Positions 53,324 through 61,127 of a stretch of DNA of 64,000 nucleotides are shown in pieces. Positions within the stretch are counted from its first letter, which is position 1; every line of letters begins with the position of its first letter. The notes beneath the pieces are model-generated. The model ran no database searches, was not told the DNA's origin, and saw nothing but the letters and a program-made list of their open reading frames with translations. Both the position numbers and the translations under genes were made by a program. Source of the DNA: JAVBKX01 sp031553835. Lineage in GTDB: Bacteria; Bacteroidota; Bacteroidia; Bacteroidales; Azobacteroidaceae. Location of the stretch: assembly GCA_031553835.1 (NCBI GenBank), contig JAVBKX010000016.1, positions 248,001 through 312,000 on the forward strand, given 5' to 3'.

Positions 53324-54331
53324 TTATTGTTGATTGAAAATTGGTTGAAAAAAAGCGTCTATATTCTCGAATGGAACTCCGGGAGGTACATCGCATCCGG
53401 TAGAAAGTACATAATTGGGATAATCTTTGGCGATCCCGAACAATTCGAAAACCGTTTGGGAAATTTGTTCGGGTGTTCCGTTTTTCATTATTGAAACAGG
53501 GTCTATATTGCCCATAATTAAAGTATTGGAGGGACTTTCGGCCAAAGCCTTCGCCATATCTGTTTTATTGCCGAAATGGTATCCCATTGCTCCGGTAGAA
53601 ACCATAGCTTCAGTACAATGTCCAGTATTTCCGCAATTATGCAGTATTATCATAAAATACTCATCCTGTACTTTTTCAATGATTTGTTTGACAAATTCAG
53701 AAGAAAAACGTTGGCAATCATCATTGGATAATAATCCTGCAGCCGGCTCGGCAATGATAACTCCATTGACTCCAGTTGCTTTTAGAGCCATACAATATTT
53801 TATGATAAAGCCAGTACATTTTTGTAGAAGTACTTGAGTTGCTTCGGGATCAATGTAGCAAAGCATCATTATTTCCGACATGTCGTACAAGCGGCCGGCT
53901 AACGAAAAAGGACCTATACAGCCTGCAAACACAGGTTTGCCTGTTGGATTATTTTCTGCTGTCAGTCGATTTGCTAAAAGATATTGTTGTATTCTGCCTG
54001 AATGAAGATCAGGGACTTGCAATTGTTGGATTGCGGTCGGGCTGTTTAATAATCTTCCAGTGACGCTGGGAACTTCATCCGGGGAAAATTTAATATGGGC
54101 GCCCAAAGCTTCTGCTTCTACCGTCAAATCCATTATTACGGTTATAGCTGCAGATGCAGGAAAACGTTGATGAAGAGCCATAATTGCTTCATGATGGACT
54201 TTTCCATCGGTTACAGCATTATAGACAGTTTTACCGATTAATTCTATTCCTGGATTTGTCATAATAGGGATGGCCGTTTTTTGCGAGGACTGCATTAACT
54301 CTGCCATCCATTGTTTCATGTTTTTTTTCAT
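53324..54331 (-). CDS. UroD-family methyltransferase with complete zinc site (MtaA-like)
   Basis: The 335-residue protein is the first gene of the operon. It has all three zinc ligands of MtaA/MtbA-type enzymes: His231 and Cys233 (ILHNCGNTG) and Cys313 (STGCDVPPG). In methanogens these move the methyl group from a corrinoid protein to coenzyme M. Bacteroidota do not normally make coenzyme M, so homocysteine, tetrahydrofolate or another thiol is the likely acceptor here; this is inference. It starts 4 bases upstream of the corrinoid gene, implying tight coupling. The family is also used for demethylation of glycine betaine or methoxylated compounds. Confidence 0.8.
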   Translation of the reverse strand: MKKNMKQWMAELMQSSQKTAIPIMTNPGIELIGKTVYNAVTDGKVHHEAIMALHQRFPASAAITVIMDLTVEAEALGAHIKFSPDEVPSVTGRLLNSPTAIQQLQVPDLHSGRIQQYLLANRLTAENNPTGKPVFAGCIGPFSLAGRLYDMSEIMMLCYIDPEATQVLLQKCTGFIIKYCMALKATGVNGVIIAEPAAGLLSNDDCQRFSSEFVKQIIEKVQDEYFMIILHNCGNTGHCTEAMVSTGAMGYHFGNKTDMAKALAESPSNTLIMGNIDPVSIMKNGTPEQISQTVFELFGIAKDYPNYVLSTGCDVPPGVPFENIDAFFQPIFNQQ

Positions 54332-54600
54332 GATTTTCTATATATTTAATATATGGATGTTTTTTTATTGTACCGGATGATCAATCATGGAATGAGACTA
54401 TGTGAATAAAATTATGAAACAAAAGTAAAATACATTTTACTGTAATACTGACACAAATTAGGCGTAAAGTAAAAAGAAATAGGCATTCTGACGTTCTACA
54501 GGCGTTTTTCCAGTATTTTCCTAAAAAATCACATCTTTTTCCTAAAAAGTTACATAAAAACGTTAAGGATAGAATTTACTTTGTTCGTTCTTAAAATTTG
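54332..54600. other. Divergent control region of the methyltransferase operon and SusC
   Basis: The region contains the minus-strand -7 box at 54420-54427 and AT-rich sequence. No gene is seen up to 54600. Sites for the HTCS DNA-binding domain may lie here, but none can be named by eye. Confidence 0.5.
54420..54427 (-). promoter_or_regulatory. Promoter -7 box of the methyltransferase operon
   Basis: TACTTTTG on the minus strand, 88 bases before the first gene of the operon; matches TAnnTTTG. Confidence 0.5.
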
Positions 54601-54732
54601 ATGACCATGAAAACAACGTTGATTCTACTGAGTGAAATTTTTCTCTGCGACATGTTACTGTCAGATAAATGTGTTTTTGCTTTTTTAGATTGGAAAAACT
54701 ATGTTAAACAACAAAACAATCAGTGTAAATGA
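54601..54732 (+). CDS. Small ORF overlapping the SusC start
   Basis: A 43-residue open frame starts at ATG 54601 (second ATG at 54607). Its TGA at 54730-54732 overlaps the ATG of SusC at 54729-54731 in an ATGA, the usual form for translational coupling. The product (MTMKTTLILLSEIFLCDMLL ... NQCK) starts with a short hydrophobic region. I do not recognise it. It could be a leader peptide or a chance frame. Confidence 0.4.
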   Translation: MTMKTTLILLSEIFLCDMLLSDKCVFAFLDWKNYVKQQNNQCK

Positions 54733-57700
54733 AGAAAATTAAATTATGCAGGAGTCGTAACTCTTTATGTAGTTTGAAGAAGTTCGTAACAGTGCTTGTA
54801 TGCATCTGTTATTTTGCATGTCCTGATGTGTCTTTTGCAGGCATTGCAGAAAATGCGCAACAGTCATTCAGGGTACGTGGAACAGTCGCCGATGATAGTG
54901 GAGAACCACTTATTGGAGTCAGTGTAAAAGTAAAAGGAGTAGCCTCCATTGGTACTGTAACTAATCTTGATGGACAATATACTTTGGACTTGCCGGATAA
55001 ATCGGCCCGGTTGACATTCTCTTATATAGGTTATGAGACAATCGAAGAAGCAGTTGCGGGGAGAAGTATTGTGAATATAACGTTGACAGCAGAAGTCGGA
55101 GAGTTGGAAGAAGTGACTGTAGTCGGATACGGAACACAGAAAAAAGTGAGTGTTTCCGGTTCTATAGCAGCAATACCTCCAACAGAACTACAAAAAGTAG
55201 CTACAACTTCGCTTCCCAATGCGATTTCGGGAAAACTTCCAGGCGTGATGACTCGTCAAACTTCGGGCGAACCGGGATTTGATGCTGCTACTGTTTACAT
55301 CCGGGGGATGGCTACTTTTAATAATAAGGCTCCTCTGATACTTGTAGATGGCGTCGAGCGGGACATGTCCAATATTTCAATGGAAGAAGTGGAAAGTTTT
55401 TCTGTGTTGAAAGATGCTTCTGCAACAGCAGTTTATGGGGTGCGTGGAGCGAATGGCGTTATTATTATTACAACAAAGAAAGGAAAATTAGGAAAGCCAC
55501 AGATTTCCCTCAGACTGGAAGGCGCCCGGTTGAACAATTTGAGTACCCGCAATTATATCAATGGATATGAGTACGCTTTATTGATGAATGAAGGTTATCG
55601 CCACGTAGGTCAACCCAATTTTTATAGTGAGGAAGAATTAGAAAAATTCAGAACCGGCTCGGACCCTTATTTATATCCCAATGTTGACTGGATTAGCGAG
55701 ACTCTGAAAGAACATTCGTATCAGTCTATTAATAATCTTAGTATTTCCGGAGGAAGTGATCTGATTCGCTATTATACCAACATTGGGTATTCTGTTCAGG
55801 ATGGTATATTTGTGGAAGACCCCAGTATTAACTACGATACTAATGCTAATATGCAGCGTATCAATTACCGGTCAAATGTTGATATTAGTCTTTCAAAAAC
55901 ATTCAGCATCGAGGTGGGTATTGGAGGTATTATAGATGACAGAAGGTATCCCGGTGGTGGTAGTAGTGCTATTATGAATGCATTACAAAATACTAGTCCG
56001 ATTCTTTTTCCGGTAAAGAATCCCGATGGAAGTCCTGGAGGTTCTCCGGTATATGCAGGCTCCAATCCTTGGGCCAATGCTACTCAATCCGGTTATTCGG
56101 ATGATAGGATTTGTACTATACAAAGCACTTTTGGGGCCAAATGGGATTTATCTTCCATCACTCCTGGATTATCTATCGGAGGTAAGTATGCTTACGACTT
56201 CTATACTTACGATAAAATGTTGCGTTACAAACAATTTGCAGTACGAGAATATTTGGGAAAAGATCCTGGTACTGGCGAAGATATGTATAACGAAGTACGT
56301 CCGGAATTGCCATTAGGAACACCTGATAATAGTCAAACAAGAAGCAACCGCGCTTCTTATTTAGAAGGTGTGATTAACTATGACCGTACTTTTGGAGTAC
56401 ATGGAGTGACAGCGATGTTGCTCTATAATCAACGTAACTATGTGAATTTGAAACCAAACGATGAAATCTCCAGCTTACCCCAACGAAATCAGGGGCTGGC
56501 CGGTCGTGTAACTTATAATTACAACAATACTTATTTTGCCGAATTCAATGCCGGATACAATGGTTCCGAAAACTTCCCGAAAGGGCAGCGGATGGGATTT
56601 TTTCCTTCTGTTTCTTTGGGATATTTGATTTCAAATGAATCATTCTGGAAAATTCCATTTGTTGATTTCTTCAAAATCAGGGGATCGTATGGTCAGGCTG
56701 GTAATGATTTGGTTAATGGTCAACGCTTTTTGTATTTAACTACCATCAATACAGAAGGCGCCGGACAAGATTATTACTGGGGTGGTGCCTGGTATAGAGG
56801 ATATGTGGAAAACAAAATGGGTAATCCCAATATCACTTGGGAAGTTGCTACAAAAGCCAATCTGGGTGTTGACTTGCATGTATGGAATAATAAAATTTCG
56901 TTGCAAGTGGATGTCTTTCATGAAGACCGGGATAATATCCTGTTGCCACGCGAAGGCAGCATTCCCTGGTTTGCCGGATTTCAATCAGTATCTGTTCCTT
57001 ACGGCAACTTAGGTAAAGTGACAAATCAAGGAATGGATGGTTTATTGGAATTCCATGATAAAACCAGTTCGGGTCTTTCCTATTCATTCCGAACCAATTT
57101 TTCTTATGCCCACAATGAAGTGATTGAAAACGATGAACCGACTCCGCTTTATGCAAATGAATCAGGTATAGGGCATCGTCTGTCTCAACCCTTTGGATTG
57201 ATTGCTGAAGGATTTTTTACCTCTGAAGAAGATATTGATAGCTGGTATGATCAAACCCAGTTGGGAGGAAGACCCAGAATAGGAGATATCAAGTACAGAG
57301 ACGTAAACGGGAACGGTGTAATTGATCCTCATGACGTAACTGCCATTGGTTATGCCCGTGATCCGGAAATCATGTTTGGATTTGGCGGTACATTGGCATA
57401 TAAAGGGTTTGATTTTAGTATCTATTTTACAGGAGCTGCCAATACCAGCACATTCTTTGAAGGACGATCTTTCTATCCTTTCGAAATGGGATCTGGCGCA
57501 TTCAATATGTATAAAGAGTATTACGATAATCGTTGGATTCCGGACGAATCGCTGGAATATAACCTGGCGAATGCCAAATATCCGGCTGCTACAGATGGAG
57601 CGAATGCCAACAACTTCCGCCGGTCGACCGTGTGGCAGAAAGATGCCAGTTACCTCCGTTTGAAGAACATGGAACTAGGATATACATTGCCCGGTAAGCT

Positions 57701-57854
57701 TGTAAATCGAGTAAGTATGTCGAATGTCAGAGTATTTGCCAACGGAACGAATCTATATACCTGGGATAGAATCAATAGTGTGATTGATGCCGAATCCGAC
57801 AACTGGTATCCGATTCAAATGGCTCTCAATTTTGGAATACAAATTAATTTCTAA
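54729..57854 (+). CDS. SusC/RagA-type TonB-dependent outer-membrane transporter
   Basis: The 1041-residue protein has a long signal region (about 1-43), a carboxypeptidase-regulatory-like domain (about 48-125: RVRGTVADDSGEPLIGVSVKVKG), a TonB box-like EEVTVVGYGTQKK (about 130-142), a plug with LVDGVERDMSNISMEEVESFSVLKDASATAVYG and GANGVIIITTKKG, and a 22-strand barrel to the C-terminus (FGIQINF). Such proteins import oligosaccharides with energy from TonB. It is first of the plus-strand arm, coupled to SusD 30 bases downstream. Confidence 0.96.
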   Translation: MKKIKLCRSRNSLCSLKKFVTVLVCICYFACPDVSFAGIAENAQQSFRVRGTVADDSGEPLIGVSVKVKGVASIGTVTNLDGQYTLDLPDKSARLTFSYIGYETIEEAVAGRSIVNITLTAEVGELEEVTVVGYGTQKKVSVSGSIAAIPPTELQKVATTSLPNAISGKLPGVMTRQTSGEPGFDAATVYIRGMATFNNKAPLILVDGVERDMSNISMEEVESFSVLKDASATAVYGVRGANGVIIITTKKGKLGKPQISLRLEGARLNNLSTRNYINGYEYALLMNEGYRHVGQPNFYSEEELEKFRTGSDPYLYPNVDWISETLKEHSYQSINNLSISGGSDLIRYYTNIGYSVQDGIFVEDPSINYDTNANMQRINYRSNVDISLSKTFSIEVGIGGIIDDRRYPGGGSSAIMNALQNTSPILFPVKNPDGSPGGSPVYAGSNPWANATQSGYSDDRICTIQSTFGAKWDLSSITPGLSIGGKYAYDFYTYDKMLRYKQFAVREYLGKDPGTGEDMYNEVRPELPLGTPDNSQTRSNRASYLEGVINYDRTFGVHGVTAMLLYNQRNYVNLKPNDEISSLPQRNQGLAGRVTYNYNNTYFAEFNAGYNGSENFPKGQRMGFFPSVSLGYLISNESFWKIPFVDFFKIRGSYGQAGNDLVNGQRFLYLTTINTEGAGQDYYWGGAWYRGYVENKMGNPNITWEVATKANLGVDLHVWNNKISLQVDVFHEDRDNILLPREGSIPWFAGFQSVSVPYGNLGKVTNQGMDGLLEFHDKTSSGLSYSFRTNFSYAHNEVIENDEPTPLYANESGIGHRLSQPFGLIAEGFFTSEEDIDSWYDQTQLGGRPRIGDIKYRDVNGNGVIDPHDVTAIGYARDPEIMFGFGGTLAYKGFDFSIYFTGAANTSTFFEGRSFYPFEMGSGAFNMYKEYYDNRWIPDESLEYNLANAKYPAATDGANANNFRRSTVWQKDASYLRLKNMELGYTLPGKLVNRVSMSNVRVFANGTNLYTWDRINSVIDAESDNWYPIQMALNFGIQINF

Positions 57855-57884
57855 ATTTCCGGTTTACTAAACAATAACAAGAGT

Positions 57885-59726
57885 ATGAAAAAGAGAATAA
57901 TATATTTGATCGTATTGTCCGTTATTTTATTTGCAGGAACTTCTTGCGAAGATTACCTGGACATAACTCCTACGGAATTGACTACATTGGATGATGTCTT
58001 CAAAAACGAACAAAATGCGGAAGCTTTTCTTAATGCGATTTATTGGAATCTTCCTTACGAAATGAATTTTGGTAATTATTATGGATCCAATCCTTTTGTT
58101 GCCGGTTCTGATGAAATGGACGAGCCTTATTCCAATGCATTGATGAATTTTATTAATGATGGAAGTTGGGCGCCTGATTATCCCGAACGTCCCGGAGATG
58201 TAATGATTTCTTATACATGGACATCGCCTATGCAGGCATTGAGAAAACTCAACATCTTTTTGGAATATTTACACAAGGTACCAATGGATGAAACTAAAAA
58301 AACACACTGGAGAGGAGAAGCCCTGTTTATGCGTGCTTTCATGAATTTTTGTTTGTTGCGTATGTATGGTCCTATTCCCATTATAGATCATTATTATGAA
58401 ACCGATAGTGATTTCTCACAAACTGTACGTAAGCCAATCAATGAATGTATTGAGTTTATTTTACAAGATTTAAATGATGCCCAGCCTTTGTTGAATATGC
58501 AACTGATCAGTGCTATGGGCGAGACCGACCAGGGAAGACCAACGCAAGCATCTGTATTGGCTTTGAGATCCCGATTGCTATTATATGCAGCCAGTCCGTG
58601 GTGGAATGGGAATGACGATTATAAAGATTTCAAAGACCTGGATGGAAATCCATTTTTTCCGGCTACATACGATGCTAATAAATGGAAAATGGCGGCAGAG
58701 GCTGCATTGGATTGCATTACCAAAGTAGAAACGGCGGGTTATGGATTATATCAGCCAACAGGAGATCCGTATAAAGATTATATTGCCGTTTTCAAAGATA
58801 ATTATAATAAAGAAATTCTGTTTGTCCGTAATATGGGGCTATTTAACCAGATAGAACAAATAGCGGCGCCAAGGGGAATGAATGGATGGTCTGGATTATG
58901 TCCTACTCAGGAGATAATTGATGATTATGAAATGGAAGACGGTTCTACCCCCATTACCGGATATAATTCTGATGGGACACCGATCATTAATCCGGCCAGC
59001 GGTTATTCCGAAGATGGATTTACCGGAACTTCAGATGTCAGCCCCGAAGGATATTATCCAAATAAAATATTTAAAATGTGGTATAAGAGAGAGCCTCGTT
59101 TTTATGCGTCGATTTCTTATAGCCAATCGATGTGGAGAGGTCGCCGGATTGACTTCCGTAGTGGACGTGCCGACGGCCGTGTAACCGGACCGGATTGGAC
59201 GACTACTGGTTATCTGATGCGTAAATTTTTGGATGAAACCGGTGTCAATATCGCTCAGGGAAAATACACAAACAAAACCTGGATATACTTCCGTTTGGGT
59301 GAAATATATTTAAATTATGCAGAAGCTATTAATGAAACGGAAGGTCCGGCCAAAGCATATCCCTATGTAAATGCGATTAGACAACGAGCCGGGTTGCCCA
59401 ATCTGGCCGGAGGTTTGTCTCAAAGTGCCATGAGGGAAAAAATTCGTCATGAACGCCGTATTGAGCTGGCATTCGAAACCCATCGTTTCTTCGATTGCCG
59501 TCGCTGGAAAATTGTAGAGCAAACCGACAATAGGGCTATACATGGGATGAATGTATATGGGGCAACAGACGAACTGTTCTTCCAAAGGGCTAAGGTAGAA
59601 GATCGGATTTTTGTATCTCCGAAACATTATTTATTTCCGATACCTCAGGAAGAAATCAATAAAAACAGAACGACCTTATTGCAAAATATTGATTGGGAAG
59701 CCTCCATTCCCGATAGTGGTGAGTAA
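57885..59726 (+). CDS. SusD/RagB-type surface glycan-binding lipoprotein
   Basis: The 613-residue protein has a lipoprotein signal (LFAGTSC, Cys about residue 21, followed by EDYLDITPTE, typical of SusD). The helical TPR-like body (EALFMRAFMNFCLLRMYGPIPII) and the C-terminal region with HERRIELAFETHRFFDCRRW are family hallmarks. It forms the lid over SusC and binds the glycan. It begins 30 bases after SusC and pairs with it functionally. Confidence 0.96.
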   Translation: MKKRIIYLIVLSVILFAGTSCEDYLDITPTELTTLDDVFKNEQNAEAFLNAIYWNLPYEMNFGNYYGSNPFVAGSDEMDEPYSNALMNFINDGSWAPDYPERPGDVMISYTWTSPMQALRKLNIFLEYLHKVPMDETKKTHWRGEALFMRAFMNFCLLRMYGPIPIIDHYYETDSDFSQTVRKPINECIEFILQDLNDAQPLLNMQLISAMGETDQGRPTQASVLALRSRLLLYAASPWWNGNDDYKDFKDLDGNPFFPATYDANKWKMAAEAALDCITKVETAGYGLYQPTGDPYKDYIAVFKDNYNKEILFVRNMGLFNQIEQIAAPRGMNGWSGLCPTQEIIDDYEMEDGSTPITGYNSDGTPIINPASGYSEDGFTGTSDVSPEGYYPNKIFKMWYKREPRFYASISYSQSMWRGRRIDFRSGRADGRVTGPDWTTTGYLMRKFLDETGVNIAQGKYTNKTWIYFRLGEIYLNYAEAINETEGPAKAYPYVNAIRQRAGLPNLAGGLSQSAMREKIRHERRIELAFETHRFFDCRRWKIVEQTDNRAIHGMNVYGATDELFFQRAKVEDRIFVSPKHYLFPIPQEEINKNRTTLLQNIDWEASIPDSGE

Positions 59727-59754
59727 CTATTATTAATAACTTAATTTTTTATTT

Positions 59755-61005
59755 ATGAAAACTCTTTATTTATCTTTGTTTGCACTGTTTACAGTGATGA
59801 TTGGAGCTAATGCCCAGAGCGCTTTAGTAGATTTGTCTAGTTCGGAAAACTATGAGCTTTACAGGAACAATGAGCAAGCTGCATTGGATATAGTAGATGT
59901 ATCATTGGCGCCGGCTGGAATGCCGGTTACTGGTGTGACAACCGAGAAAATCCTGAAATTGACTTCCAATGATCTCGCAGAATGGGTATGGTGGTATAAT
60001 ACCATTTTCAAAATAATGGCTCCTCCGGCCATCGGACACACTCACAATGTGGTAAACCTGTTGATTTATACCAATTCATCGTTGCCAATGCAGTTTATCA
60101 TAAAAGATGATCTGGATCAACCGATCTATGCCTGGGAACAACCATTAGAACCTAATACATGGCATACATTGAGTTTTGATTTATCGGATCCTGTCAATGA
60201 CGGACGTGTAGTGGGAAGTATTGAACCTTGTCCTGGAGCTTCTAACTTAGAAGCTTATATCTTTCCGTATTGGGGGCCCGCAACTACTTATGATGCAAGA
60301 GAGTATGTGCCTGTGTTTGACAAATTAAGTGATATTGCCGGAGATATTTTCTGGACATACAATAATGATAAATCGGCAGGCAGCATCGTTGATATCCCTG
60401 CTGAAATTAAGGCGGGACTTCCAGTTGCCACTGATGAAGTTTTTATGGTTGAAACTTCCGATATCGGCGACTGGTGGTGGAATTCTCGCCTGAATTTTAG
60501 TTCGTATGTTGAAATTACTGAGGAAAAGCCTTATTTGAGTTGCTTTGTATATTCTCCAAATTATCTTACTAATTTGTATGTACGCAATCAAAATATGTTG
60601 GAAGGCCCTGATTTGGGACAAAATATGTACATCTATCCTAATTACAACCAATTCGAAATTGAAGCAAACGAATGGTCTGAAATTAAATTTGATTTTACAG
60701 GGAAAGTAGGACAAAGTATCAGCCAGTTTGAAATGTTACCAAGAACAGCTAATACTAAATATTATTTCTATCCTGTATGGCAGAAAAAAGCAGGTCAGAG
60801 TAATACTGTTAAAACTGCTGTTGATCAGAAATATATGCCGGTAATCATCGGTGGTGATGTTGTATTGCAAGAAAATGCCGAAATTCAACTGTTTAATTCA
60901 ATCGGTCAATTGGTGAATAGCACTTATGGAACTACAATTCCGGCTGTCAAAGGACTAAATATTGTTTTGGTAAATGGAATTTCGTATAAGTTAATGAATA
61001 AATAA
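59755..61005 (+). CDS. Secreted beta-sandwich protein with sorting-domain-like tail
   Basis: The 416-residue protein has a signal peptide (about 1-21, ending ANAQS) and two domains of similar type: about 25-195 and 205-370, each with a long strand set and WEQPLEPNTWHTLSFDLS / EIEANEWSEIKFDFTG strands. It is placed like the SusE/F or surface glycan-binding proteins of PULs. The final 40 residues (AEIQLFNSIGQLVNS ... GLNIVLVNGISYKLMNK) resemble a short type-9-secretion-like sorting domain. Family not recognised; glycan binding is inferred from position. Confidence 0.6.
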   Translation: MKTLYLSLFALFTVMIGANAQSALVDLSSSENYELYRNNEQAALDIVDVSLAPAGMPVTGVTTEKILKLTSNDLAEWVWWYNTIFKIMAPPAIGHTHNVVNLLIYTNSSLPMQFIIKDDLDQPIYAWEQPLEPNTWHTLSFDLSDPVNDGRVVGSIEPCPGASNLEAYIFPYWGPATTYDAREYVPVFDKLSDIAGDIFWTYNNDKSAGSIVDIPAEIKAGLPVATDEVFMVETSDIGDWWWNSRLNFSSYVEITEEKPYLSCFVYSPNYLTNLYVRNQNMLEGPDLGQNMYIYPNYNQFEIEANEWSEIKFDFTGKVGQSISQFEMLPRTANTKYYFYPVWQKKAGQSNTVKTAVDQKYMPVIIGGDVVLQENAEIQLFNSIGQLVNSTYGTTIPAVKGLNIVLVNGISYKLMNK

Positions 61006-61127
61006 TAGATATTCAAGCCGGTTTGCTGATATATTGATAATAAATAAGAGGATGATTGGTATATTGGCAAATCGGTTTATTTTAACAACAAGCCATGTGA
61101 AGTAATACTGATAATTTTGAAATAAAT

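Noticed and set aside
50466..54331. UroD-like genes as heme biosynthesis (hemE)
   Set aside because: There are three divergent copies in one operon with a corrinoid protein and no other heme gene; zinc-site residues match the MtaA-type group in one of them.
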